Of a stretch of DNA of 8,754 bases, positions 1 to 5,311 are shown in pieces; position 1 is the first letter of the stretch, and the number at the start of each line of letters is the position of its first letter. The DNA comes from Thermomicrobiaceae bacterium. Its GTDB lineage: Bacteria; Chloroflexota; Chloroflexia; Thermomicrobiales; Thermomicrobiaceae. The notes under the pieces were generated by a model that was given only the letters and a program-made list of their open reading frames with translations, was not told the origin of the DNA and did no database searches. The position numbers and the translations under genes are program-made. The DNA lies in the NCBI GenBank assembly GCA_007124395.1, contig SLFF01000468.1, positions 1-8,754 of the forward strand, in the 5' to 3' direction.

Positions 1-410
1 AACACGTCAGGTGTTTCCTGTGTCACGAGTACCGCCTGATGGCCGGTGCTCCGGGCACGATCGTAGGTCTCCTCGGCGTGACTGCGCTCGGCCAGTTCCG
101 CCCGGATGACGGATTCTCCGAAGCGGATCTCGACACCGGTGACCGCCGCATCGCCCGGAAGAGGGAATCGATAGACGGCTTCGAGCACCGGGCCCGATTC
201 AGCTTCCGAATGCCCGAACAGATGTGTCAGGGTGAGGTTGGCAACTGGTCCAGCAATCGCACCCTCGATCTTCGTCGATTGAAGTGGCATGAACTTAGGC
301 GCCAGATCGTGTGGAGGGCGTCGATCGCTCTCTGGATCGAGGTGCTGCATGATCTCCATGTACGCCCCACCGGAGTACGTGCTGTTTGCATAGGTATTGG
401 GGTTAAACAT
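1..410 (-). CDS. VIT-domain protein (5' part; open at the left edge)
   Basis: This is the first 136 codons of a gene that continues past the left edge; no stop lies in frame. Residues from about 36 to the edge match a VIT (vault / inter-alpha-trypsin) domain: 'STKIEGAIAGPVANLTLTH', then 'EAVYRFPLPGDAAVTGVEI', then 'ERSHAEETYDRAR' and 'TGHQAVLVTQETPDV'. In this family VIT is usually followed by a von Willebrand A domain with a MIDAS metal site, but that part would lie outside the window. The first 35 residues (MFNPNTYANSTYSGG...) are polar, with no signal peptide or membrane segment, so the visible part looks cytoplasmic. The ATG at 410-408 is supported by GGAAGGA at 425-419, eight bases upstream. 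It overlaps the last eight bases of the MerR-like gene, suggesting translational coupling. The molecular function is unknown. VIT is a confident call; VWA is inferred. Confidence 0.85.
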   Translation of the reverse strand, partial: MFNPNTYANSTYSGGAYMEIMQHLDPESDRRPPHDLAPKFMPLQSTKIEGAIAGPVANLTLTHLFGHSEAESGPVLEAVYRFPLPGDAAVTGVEIRFGESVIRAELAERSHAEETYDRARSTGHQAVLVTQETPDV

Positions 411-1107
411 CGTTGGATTCCTTCCCGGCGGAACGTCCACCCTGGCTGTAGCTGCGAAGTTGTCGTCGAATGCCCCTGAGAACGAACTCGCGGCCGTCCT
501 CATCTGAAACCAGGGGATGTCCGGCAGGCAGCGAGAGCCTGATACCGTCCCCGAGATCGATTTCTGCCCGAAACTGCGTCTCCCCGTCAGCCTGATAGTC
601 TGCCGCTGGCGGAGAATCGGCTGCTTCGGTCGATCCGTAGCGACCCTCCCTGCCCGAGAGGTATTTCCATCGAGCCAGCACCGCTTCCAGATTGGCTGGT
701 CGGGCGAACTCGGCCGGGTCGACCGGCACCGGGCCGGGAACCGTCTCTGGAATTGCCTGCTGGAGCAGTTTCTCGATACCAGTCAGCGTCAGGCCATCCA
801 GATCGGCGCTGATCTCCTTCAGGCGATCCCCGGCATGCTGTCGCGCCTTGATATAGAGCAACTGCAGCAGGTGCCGGTAGTAATAGGTGGCCAGTCGACG
901 CTCGCCTTCGGGCCGATCTAGCACCCCGGCAGAGATGTAGTAGCGAATCGTGCGGCGATTGATCTGGTCGCTGGCGGTTGATTCCGGCAAGGGCTCCAGC
1001 CCGAGCGTCCAGACGAACGCGGTTCCCACCGCGGCGAGTTCATCCACACTGCCGGTCGACCAGTGTCGCCAGGCCCTGATTGCGTCCTGAATGTTTACCT
1101 GCGTCAT
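403..1107 (-). CDS. MerR-like HTH transcriptional regulator
   Basis: A 234-residue protein with a MerR-type DNA-binding core at about residues 21-100. The recognition-helix signature is 'RRTIRYYISAGVLDRPEGER' (51-70), followed by 'YYYRHLLQLLYIKARQHAGDRLKEI', which matches the wing and second helical part of MerR proteins. The first helix ('VDELAAVGTAF', 21-31) is separated from RTIRYY by more residues than in classical MerR. Residues 118-175 are proline- and alanine-rich, probably a linker. A C-terminal stretch (178-220) with 'EIDLGDGIRLSLPAGHPL' looks beta-rich and may be the sensing or partner-binding part. There is no cysteine in the whole protein, so thiol-based metal sensing as in MerR, ZntR or CueR is excluded. 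The ATG at 1107 follows GTGAGGAG at a short distance. The stop overlaps the start of the VIT gene, so both are probably made from one mRNA, from the promoter at 1146-1173. Autoregulation is inferred from the inverted repeat there. Confidence 0.8.
   Translation of the reverse strand: MTQVNIQDAIRAWRHWSTGSVDELAAVGTAFVWTLGLEPLPESTASDQINRRTIRYYISAGVLDRPEGERRLATYYYRHLLQLLYIKARQHAGDRLKEISADLDGLTLTGIEKLLQQAIPETVPGPVPVDPAEFARPANLEAVLARWKYLSGREGRYGSTEAADSPPAADYQADGETQFRAEIDLGDGIRLSLPAGHPLVSDEDGREFVLRGIRRQLRSYSQGGRSAGKESNDV
411..425 (-). promoter_or_regulatory. Ribosome binding site deciding the VIT gene start
   Basis: On the minus strand GGAAGGA (425-419) lies eight bases before the ATG at 410, inside the 3' end of the MerR-like gene. 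It makes ATG 410 a better start than the two internal ATGs at codons 18 and 21. With the 8-base overlap ATGTTTAA it indicates coupled translation. Confidence 0.65.
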
Positions 1108-1139
1108 CGCTCCTCACTTCTGTGGCGAACTCTCATGCA

Positions 1140-1158
1140 ACACTGATTATAACAGTGT
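1140..1158. promoter_or_regulatory. Candidate operator: inverted repeat centred on the -10
   Basis: ACACTG (1140-1145) and CAGTGT (1153-1158) are perfect inverted arms around the seven bases ATTATAA, which contain the -10 element. A third half-site, ACTGT (1166-1170), lies at the -35 and forms a second, weaker inverted repeat with ACAGT (1152-1156) across the spacer. Binding over the -10 would block RNA polymerase. Classical MerR activators instead sit between -35 and -10 with a 19-20 base spacer. The neighbouring MerR-like protein is the obvious candidate ligand, but this is inference. Confidence 0.5.
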
Positions 1159-1173
1159 CGTAATAACTGTCAA
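1146..1173 (-). promoter_or_regulatory. Consensus sigma-70 promoter for the MerR/VIT operon
   Basis: Read on the minus strand, TTGACA (1173-1168) and TATAAT (1151-1146) are both perfect matches to the housekeeping consensus, with a 16-base spacer. Transcription would start near 1139, leaving a leader of about 32 bases before the ATG at 1107. A promoter this strong in front of a regulator gene would normally need repression, consistent with the overlapping inverted repeat. It was identified by eye and no transcript data are available. Confidence 0.7.
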
Positions 1174-1355
1174 TGGATATCCCGAGTGTTGAGTTTTTGA
1201 TGAGTCTAGAGCTTGACGACCGGTAGTCGGCCACCTCCGTGTGGCCCTGAACAGTAACCGCATACCCGGCGAACGCTTCGGTGGATCCGGGGCAGACAGA
1301 GCTGCCCAGCTACCGACAGCAAAAATGAAACCTGCTCTAGTTTTCAGGATCGGGT
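1174..1355. other. Intergenic stretch between the sugar-transferase gene and the MerR promoter
   Basis: No convincing open frame with a ribosome site is visible here. The stretch holds two perfect 6-bp stem-loops: GGCCAC / GTGGCC at 1229-1246 and GGGCAG / CTGCCC at 1290-1307. Neither is followed by a T-run on either strand. A weak terminator-like element lies next to the upstream gene (listed separately). Any other role, such as a small RNA, is unsupported. Confidence 0.4.
1321..1346 (-). terminator. Weak rho-independent terminator candidate after the sugar-transferase gene
   Basis: On the minus strand, ten bases after the stop codon, TGAAA (1346-1342) can pair with TTTCA (1330-1326), followed directly by five T residues (1325-1321). 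The stem is short and AT-rich with an 11-base loop, so it is a poor terminator by energy. The position and T-run are right for the end of the three-gene operon. Confidence 0.35.
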
Positions 1356-2855
1356 CTAGTAGGCGTTCTCGTCCCGGAAGATGAGCATCAGCGTCTTGAG
1401 GATGATCTTGATGTCGAACAGCGGGGACCAGTTCTCCACGTAGTAGAGATCGAAACGGGTGCGTTTGCCGATCGAGGTATCGCCACGCAGGCCATTGACC
1501 TGTGCCCAGCCAGTTATGCCGGCTTTCTCGCGGTGACGGGCCATGTATCGGGGAATCGTCTGCCGAAACTGCTCTACGAAGTGCGGTCGTTCCGGACGAG
1601 GTCCGACGACGCTCATCTCGCCGAGGAAGACATTGATGAACTGGGGTAGCTCATCCAGCGAATAGCGCCGCATGAATCGTCCGAGTCGTGTCGGGCGTGG
1701 GTCGTCCGGTCTTGCGAAGATCGGGCCGGTGGAATCTTCGGCATCTACCGGCATGGAGCGGAACTTCAGCAGATTGAACGGCACGCCGTCGTGTCCGACG
1801 CGCTCCTGCACGAAGAAGACCGGACCCCGGGAGTCGAGTTTCACCAGCAAGGCCAGGAGTACGAGAAGTGGCGAGAGAAATACGAGCACAGCGGCGCTGA
1901 TGGCGATGTCCATCGCCCGTTTGAGGCTGCGATCCCATGCTCGCAGGCCAACATTGCGAACGGTGACCATCGGAAGGCCGCCGAGATCGCTGATGCTGAG
2001 CTCGTCGTTGGTAATCAGACGGAAGGTATCTGGGTAGATCCGGATATTCACTGGAAGGTCCATGAGCTGATAGACGAGATCCAGCAGATCGTTATGCTGC
2101 ACGCCTTCCGGAGCGATGATGATCTCATCGACTTCGTGCCGCCGGGCGACCTCGGCGATCCGGCTGGTGGTGCCGTAGACCGGATAATCGTGGAAACTCC
2201 GCGGGATTTCCTCGGTGTGCTGGTGAGCCAGAAAACCGACTACCTCGTACCCGAGGTGGGGTGTCCCCTGAATGTTGTCCAGCAGCAGTTTTCCGGTTGG
2301 CTGGGTTCCGACGAGCAGCAACCGGCGAACCGATAGCCCCCGGGATCGCAGCGAACCGACAACGGTGCCGTGCGCCAGTCGCCCAACCGTGACCGACACG
2401 ATCGCGAGGAACCAGCCGAGCAGGATCACCCGTCGGGAGATGACGACTTCTGGCCCGAGAATCAGCACCGCGGCCGTAAGGCCGAAGATCGCCCCGAGTG
2501 TGAGGTTCATGCAGACTTTGTAGAATTCGTCAACGCGAGAGGTGCCGCGACCCAGCCGATACATCCCACCGATGACGAAGGTCGCCATCATCGCGATGAC
2601 GCCGATCGCCATTGCCGAGCCAAGTGATGCCGTAGCGACATCAGACCGGAGTTCGAACAGGTTGAAGCGTTCCGGCACCCACCAGGCTGCCAGCAGGCCG
2701 GCGCTGATCAGTATGGCATCGAGCAGGAACAGGCTACCCTGAAAGATCGAGCTGGTAACTCGATCTCGATAGTGATCCCGGGGACGGGCAACGTCTCGCG
2801 CGATACTGCGCGATGCGGCCTGCTCGACCCGTGCCGGAGCTCCACCCCGGCTCAT
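1356..2855 (-). CDS. Undecaprenyl-phosphate sugar-1-phosphate transferase (WcaJ-type)
   Basis: This 499-residue protein belongs to the polyprenyl glycosylphosphotransferase family, which transfers a sugar-1-phosphate (often glucose) from a UDP-sugar to undecaprenyl phosphate, the first membrane step of exopolysaccharide or capsule assembly. Hydrophobic segments lie near residues 38-60, 81-98, 114-134 and 143-160. A Rossmann-like central domain follows (about 176-300, 'RRLLLVGTQPTGKLLLDNI'). The catalytic bacterial sugar-transferase domain spans 308-499. It starts with a membrane hairpin (313-338) and carries 'LLKFRSM..DAED' (362-374), 'DELPQFINVFLGEMSVVGPR' (401-420) and 'KAGITGWAQVNGLRGD' (444-459). 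Length and the PERPHFVEQF stretch fit the WcaJ / Und-P glucose subgroup; the sugar is not provable. The ATG at 2855 is preceded by GAAGG nine bases upstream. It is the last gene of a three-gene operon, 45 bases after the GT2 gene. Confidence 0.92.
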   Translation of the reverse strand: MSRGGAPARVEQAASRSIARDVARPRDHYRDRVTSSIFQGSLFLLDAILISAGLLAAWWVPERFNLFELRSDVATASLGSAMAIGVIAMMATFVIGGMYRLGRGTSRVDEFYKVCMNLTLGAIFGLTAAVLILGPEVVISRRVILLGWFLAIVSVTVGRLAHGTVVGSLRSRGLSVRRLLLVGTQPTGKLLLDNIQGTPHLGYEVVGFLAHQHTEEIPRSFHDYPVYGTTSRIAEVARRHEVDEIIIAPEGVQHNDLLDLVYQLMDLPVNIRIYPDTFRLITNDELSISDLGGLPMVTVRNVGLRAWDRSLKRAMDIAISAAVLVFLSPLLVLLALLVKLDSRGPVFFVQERVGHDGVPFNLLKFRSMPVDAEDSTGPIFARPDDPRPTRLGRFMRRYSLDELPQFINVFLGEMSVVGPRPERPHFVEQFRQTIPRYMARHREKAGITGWAQVNGLRGDTSIGKRTRFDLYYVENWSPLFDIKIILKTLMLIFRDENAY

Positions 2856-2900
2856 TGTTCACTGCCTTCTGGCATCGTCGGATGCTCCTGCGAGATGGTC

Positions 2901-3815
2901 TCAGTTGACCTTCTTTGCCCGTGACGGGCGGAAGAGGTTCCGGATGAGCGCGAATGTTCCGCGAGCAATGATACCCGCTGTTATCGCGCAGTTGATTGCG
3001 GCTGGCATCTCACCGGCATAGTGTTTTCGATGAAACAGGTACATGGCGCGATAGAACTCGATGATCAATCGATAACTCTGCCTGGAACTGGTTGCGCCCT
3101 TGTAATGTAACACGGTCGTTGCCGGATGATAGTAGACCGACCAGCCCTGCTGCTTAATCCGATAGGCCCAGTCGAGGTCCTCACCATACATAAAGAACGA
3201 ATCGTCCATTAGTCCCGCCTGATCGATCGCGCTCAATCGAACTTTCATGTAGGCACCAACCACCGAATCGACTTCGTGGGTCTGATCCGGATCGAGGTAG
3301 GTCAGGTTGTAACTGGCGAATCGGGGTGAATCGGGAAACAGGCGTGCGAGGCCGGTCAGTTTCCAGAGGGCATTGATTGGTCTGGGGAAGGATCGCCGGC
3401 AAGCGAGATCGAGCGAGCCATCTCTCAGAACGAGCTTCGGGCCAACGATGCCGCAGTCCGGGTTCTGATCCAGGAAATCGGCAGTGATCTGCAGGCTGTC
3501 CGGCTCCACGAAACAGTCAGTGTTGAGTAGCAGTGCCGAGTCACCGGCTGGCTTGCCCCGGATCAGCCAATCCTCGTGGATACGCTGCAGCGCCAGATTG
3601 TTGGCTGCGGCGTACCCGAGGTTCCGGCTGGAGACGATGAGCTCGACATCAGGGTAATGCTGATGGATGAGATCGACTGAGCCGTCGTGCGATCCGTTGT
3701 CGACGACGAAGATCCGGAGTTGACGATCGAGCTGGCTGGCCTGGATTCGTTCCAGACAATGGCTCAGCAACTCTCGTGTGTTGTAGTTGACGATCACCAC
3801 AGATATACGCTTCAT
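2901..3815 (-). CDS. Family 2 glycosyltransferase (WbbL / rhamnosyltransferase-like)
   Basis: A 304-residue GT-A fold enzyme. The N-terminus 'ISVVIVNYNTRELL' (4-17) and 'IFVVDNGSHDGSVDLI' (35-50) are the nucleotide-sugar binding strands of GT2. 'SSRNLGYAAANN' (62-73) is typical of the WbbL group. 'LLLNTD' (95-100) supplies the DXD-type metal and UDP/dTDP-sugar binding aspartate. 'FFMYGEDLDWAYRIKQQGW' (207-225) holds the ED acceptor and catalytic motif. A hydrophobic stretch near 270-292 followed by basic residues could anchor the C-terminus in the membrane. The role inferred from context is adding a sugar to the lipid-linked chain started by the product of the next gene; donor and acceptor are unknown. 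ATG 3815 has only a weak, distant AGGA upstream, so expression may depend on translation from the MFS gene. Confidence 0.92.
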   Translation of the reverse strand: MKRISVVIVNYNTRELLSHCLERIQASQLDRQLRIFVVDNGSHDGSVDLIHQHYPDVELIVSSRNLGYAAANNLALQRIHEDWLIRGKPAGDSALLLNTDCFVEPDSLQITADFLDQNPDCGIVGPKLVLRDGSLDLACRRSFPRPINALWKLTGLARLFPDSPRFASYNLTYLDPDQTHEVDSVVGAYMKVRLSAIDQAGLMDDSFFMYGEDLDWAYRIKQQGWSVYYHPATTVLHYKGATSSRQSYRLIIEFYRAMYLFHRKHYAGEMPAAINCAITAGIIARGTFALIRNLFRPSRAKKVN

Positions 3816-3851
3816 GCCGCTGATAGTATCCTGCGGCTGGCCTGTGGTTTC

Positions 3852-3866
3852 AACCGTTCGACGGTT
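3852..3866 (-). other. Perfect intercistronic stem-loop in the MFS/GT2 gap
   Basis: AACCGT (3852-3857) and ACGGTT (3861-3866) form a perfect 6-bp stem with a 3-base loop, beginning one base after the MFS stop codon. There is no T-run after it, so it is not a classical terminator. It could act as an mRNA processing or stability element that sets different levels of transporter and glycosyltransferase. This is inference from position only. Confidence 0.35.
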
Positions 3867-3867
3867 A

Positions 3868-5064
3868 TCAGCCAGATTGACTCAATGGATCTGGCTCGTC
3901 CGGTGGGGCCAGAATGGTGGATGCCAGCACGAAGGCGACCGAGAGCAACGTGACCACCACACCGACGGCGATCAGCAAACCATCGACCCCGATAATCCCC
4001 AGAACCGCACCGTAGAGCAGTGGCATCAGCGCCTGTCCCAGACTACCTGCCGAGTGGAAGAGCGAGACGTAGGTCCCCATACCGCGGGAGCGGCCGAGAT
4101 CGACCGCAGCAGTGGCTGTGCCGGCGACGAGACCGGCGATTGCGAACCCGCTGATCAGCATCGCGATGGCCGCAACCCAGACCGGTTCGAGCGCTCCGAG
4201 CAGGCCGAGTCCGAGCACAGCCCCCAGACCGCCAGTGATCAGTAGCGGTTTCACGCTCATGTTGTCGGCGATGCGTCCCCAGACTGGCTGTGCGGCAGCG
4301 GTGACGAAGGCAGCGATTGCCAGGAGCGCGCCGGTGATGACCGGCCCGTATCCGCGGGTGTCGGCCAGCAATGGGAAGAACGACATGATGATCAGGTTGG
4401 ATGGCGCCACGATGAAGTTGTAGCCGAGCAGAAGCTGGGCGCGGGCATCCTTCGGCGGCTTCTTTTTCTCCCCGGTTGTGCTCGATTCCTCTGGAGCGGT
4501 GTACTTCCGATCGAGCCCGAGCACCAGGAATGTCGAGATGACTCCGGCCGGGATCAGCGCGAAAAAGACGGCGCTCGGCTGAAACTGCGCCGCCAGAACA
4601 CCACCGGCTAGCGGACCAATCGCGTAGCCCATCCACTGGGCCAGGTTGTAGCGAGCCATCGCCGCGCCACTCTTGCCGGCCGCGTGTCGGCCGAGGACCG
4701 TCATCACCATCGGCAGCACAATCGCCGAGCCAACCCCGTGCAGCATCCGGGCTGCGGTGAGTGTCACGACATCGTTGGCGGCCCAGTAGGCCAGCGCGAT
4801 CAGAATGTAGAGGGCGTTCCCGAAGAGGAGCAGCTCCCGATAGCCGTAGCGATCGCCCATCCGGCCGATCCACGGTCCAATGATGATGCGGGTGGCGTAG
4901 ATCGCCCCGACCACCACCCCGATACCGACTCCACCGGCCCCCAGATCGCGGGCGTAGGGCGTCAGCACCGGCCAGAGTGTTGCCACGCAGCCGACATTGA
5001 TAAAGACCACCCAGAGAAGCAGTCCGGTGCCGCCCTGGTTCGTCTCATTGCCAGCCTGAGCCAT
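3868..5064 (-). CDS. MFS transporter, 12 membrane segments
   Basis: A 398-residue major facilitator superfamily permease of the inner membrane. Strings of hydrophobic helices run from about residue 14 to 183 and from 210 to 385, separated by a charged cytoplasmic loop (185-208, rich in K and E), the usual 6+6 layout. The motif A region after helix 2 reads 'GPWIGRMGDRYGYRELL' (63-79), with a degenerate copy 'GRIADNMSVKPLL' (263-275) in the second half. 'RMLHGVGSAIVLPM' (106-119) fits helix 4 of drug and sugar-efflux type members. The substrate cannot be read from the sequence; efflux of a drug, sugar or metabolite are all possible. It is the first gene of the operon with the two glycan enzymes but does not resemble a Wzx flippase. 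The ATG at 5064 is preceded by AGGGGGA with a 5-base spacer and has its own promoter. Confidence 0.9.
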   Translation of the reverse strand: MAQAGNETNQGGTGLLLWVVFINVGCVATLWPVLTPYARDLGAGGVGIGVVVGAIYATRIIIGPWIGRMGDRYGYRELLLFGNALYILIALAYWAANDVVTLTAARMLHGVGSAIVLPMVMTVLGRHAAGKSGAAMARYNLAQWMGYAIGPLAGGVLAAQFQPSAVFFALIPAGVISTFLVLGLDRKYTAPEESSTTGEKKKPPKDARAQLLLGYNFIVAPSNLIIMSFFPLLADTRGYGPVITGALLAIAAFVTAAAQPVWGRIADNMSVKPLLITGGLGAVLGLGLLGALEPVWVAAIAMLISGFAIAGLVAGTATAAVDLGRSRGMGTYVSLFHSAGSLGQALMPLLYGAVLGIIGVDGLLIAVGVVVTLLSVAFVLASTILAPPDEPDPLSQSG

Positions 5065-5100
5065 ACTGATCCCCCTGCCCGGGAATGCCGTGTGAATCTG

Positions 5101-5119
5101 CCTGAGACGTTATATCAGG
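5101..5119. promoter_or_regulatory. Inverted repeat over the -10 of the MFS promoter
   Basis: CCTGA (5101-5105) and TCAGG (5115-5119) are perfect inverted arms separated by nine bases that include the TATAAC element. The geometry suggests a repressor site. Five-base arms are short, so chance is a fair alternative. Read on the plus strand it is followed by TTTTT and resembles a terminator, but no plus-strand gene ends here. Confidence 0.35.
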
Positions 5120-5136
5120 TTTTTACGAATTGTGAA
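5109..5136 (-). promoter_or_regulatory. Extended -10 promoter for the MFS/GT2/sugar-transferase operon
   Basis: Minus strand: TTCACA (5136-5131, five of six to the -35 consensus), a 16-base spacer, then TATAAC (5114-5109, five of six), preceded by TG one base upstream as in extended -10 promoters. The start would fall near 5102, about 38 bases before the MFS ATG. Confidence 0.6.
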
Positions 5137-5144
5137 CACGGCGA

Positions 5145-5174
5145 AATGCACGAGCACCTTTGTGCATTATGCAC
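5145..5174. promoter_or_regulatory. Three-half-site palindrome cluster in the divergent region
   Basis: GTGCAT-T-ATGCAC (5162-5174) is a perfect 13-base palindrome. A third copy of ATGCAC (5146-5151) lies upstream, and AATGCAC / GTGCATT form a 7-bp inverted repeat with a 10-base spacer (5145-5168). Repeated half-sites between two divergent transcription units look like a regulator binding region just upstream of the MFS -35. The regulator is unknown. Confidence 0.5.
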
Positions 5175-5311
5175 GTCTCTGCGGCCACGTTGTAGACGGG
5201 TTTTGCGGTGGACATTGCAGCTTGTCGATAGTGAATCTCCCGGTTTGTTGCTTCACAATCGGACTGAGCGAGGGTCTATCTTATGAACTTGTCTGACGCG
5301 AAGGGATCTCC

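Larger units (their letters stand above)
5065..5311. other. Divergent intergenic region between the MFS and ABC genes
   Basis: This 247-base stretch has no credible gene. Besides the minus-strand promoter and palindromes listed separately, it holds TTCACAAT (5252-5259). That is an exact inverted copy of ATTGTGAA (5129-5136), which contains the -35 of the MFS promoter. Paired with TATCTT (5277-5282) it could be the ABC promoter, but the 19-base spacer is too long for a confident call. The short frame opening at ATG 5283 is out of frame with the ABC gene and lacks a ribosome site. Confidence 0.5.

Noticed and set aside
39..479. A 146-codon open frame on the plus strand at the left edge.
   Set aside because: It is antisense to the VIT-domain frame, has no recognisable domain, and crosses the MerR/VIT junction; the minus strand gives clear family matches.
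1290..1307. GGGCAG / CTGCCC hairpin as a rho-independent terminator.
   Set aside because: Neither strand has a T-run after the stem; it is recorded only as a stem-loop in the intergenic stretch.
4043..4873. A 276-codon minus-strand frame inside the MFS gene.
   Set aside because: Its product is arginine-, serine- and proline-rich low-information sequence, typical of an out-of-frame reading of a GC-rich gene; the MFS frame has clear transmembrane helices.
5101..5124. CCTGA / TCAGG followed by TTTTT as a plus-strand terminator.
   Set aside because: No plus-strand gene ends here, the stem is only five base pairs, and the arms flank the minus-strand -10, so an operator is the better reading.
4684..5286. 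A 200-codon plus-strand frame spanning the start of the MFS gene and the divergent intergenic region.
   Set aside because: It has no domain, is histidine- and aspartate-rich as expected for an antisense frame, and runs through the promoter and palindromes.
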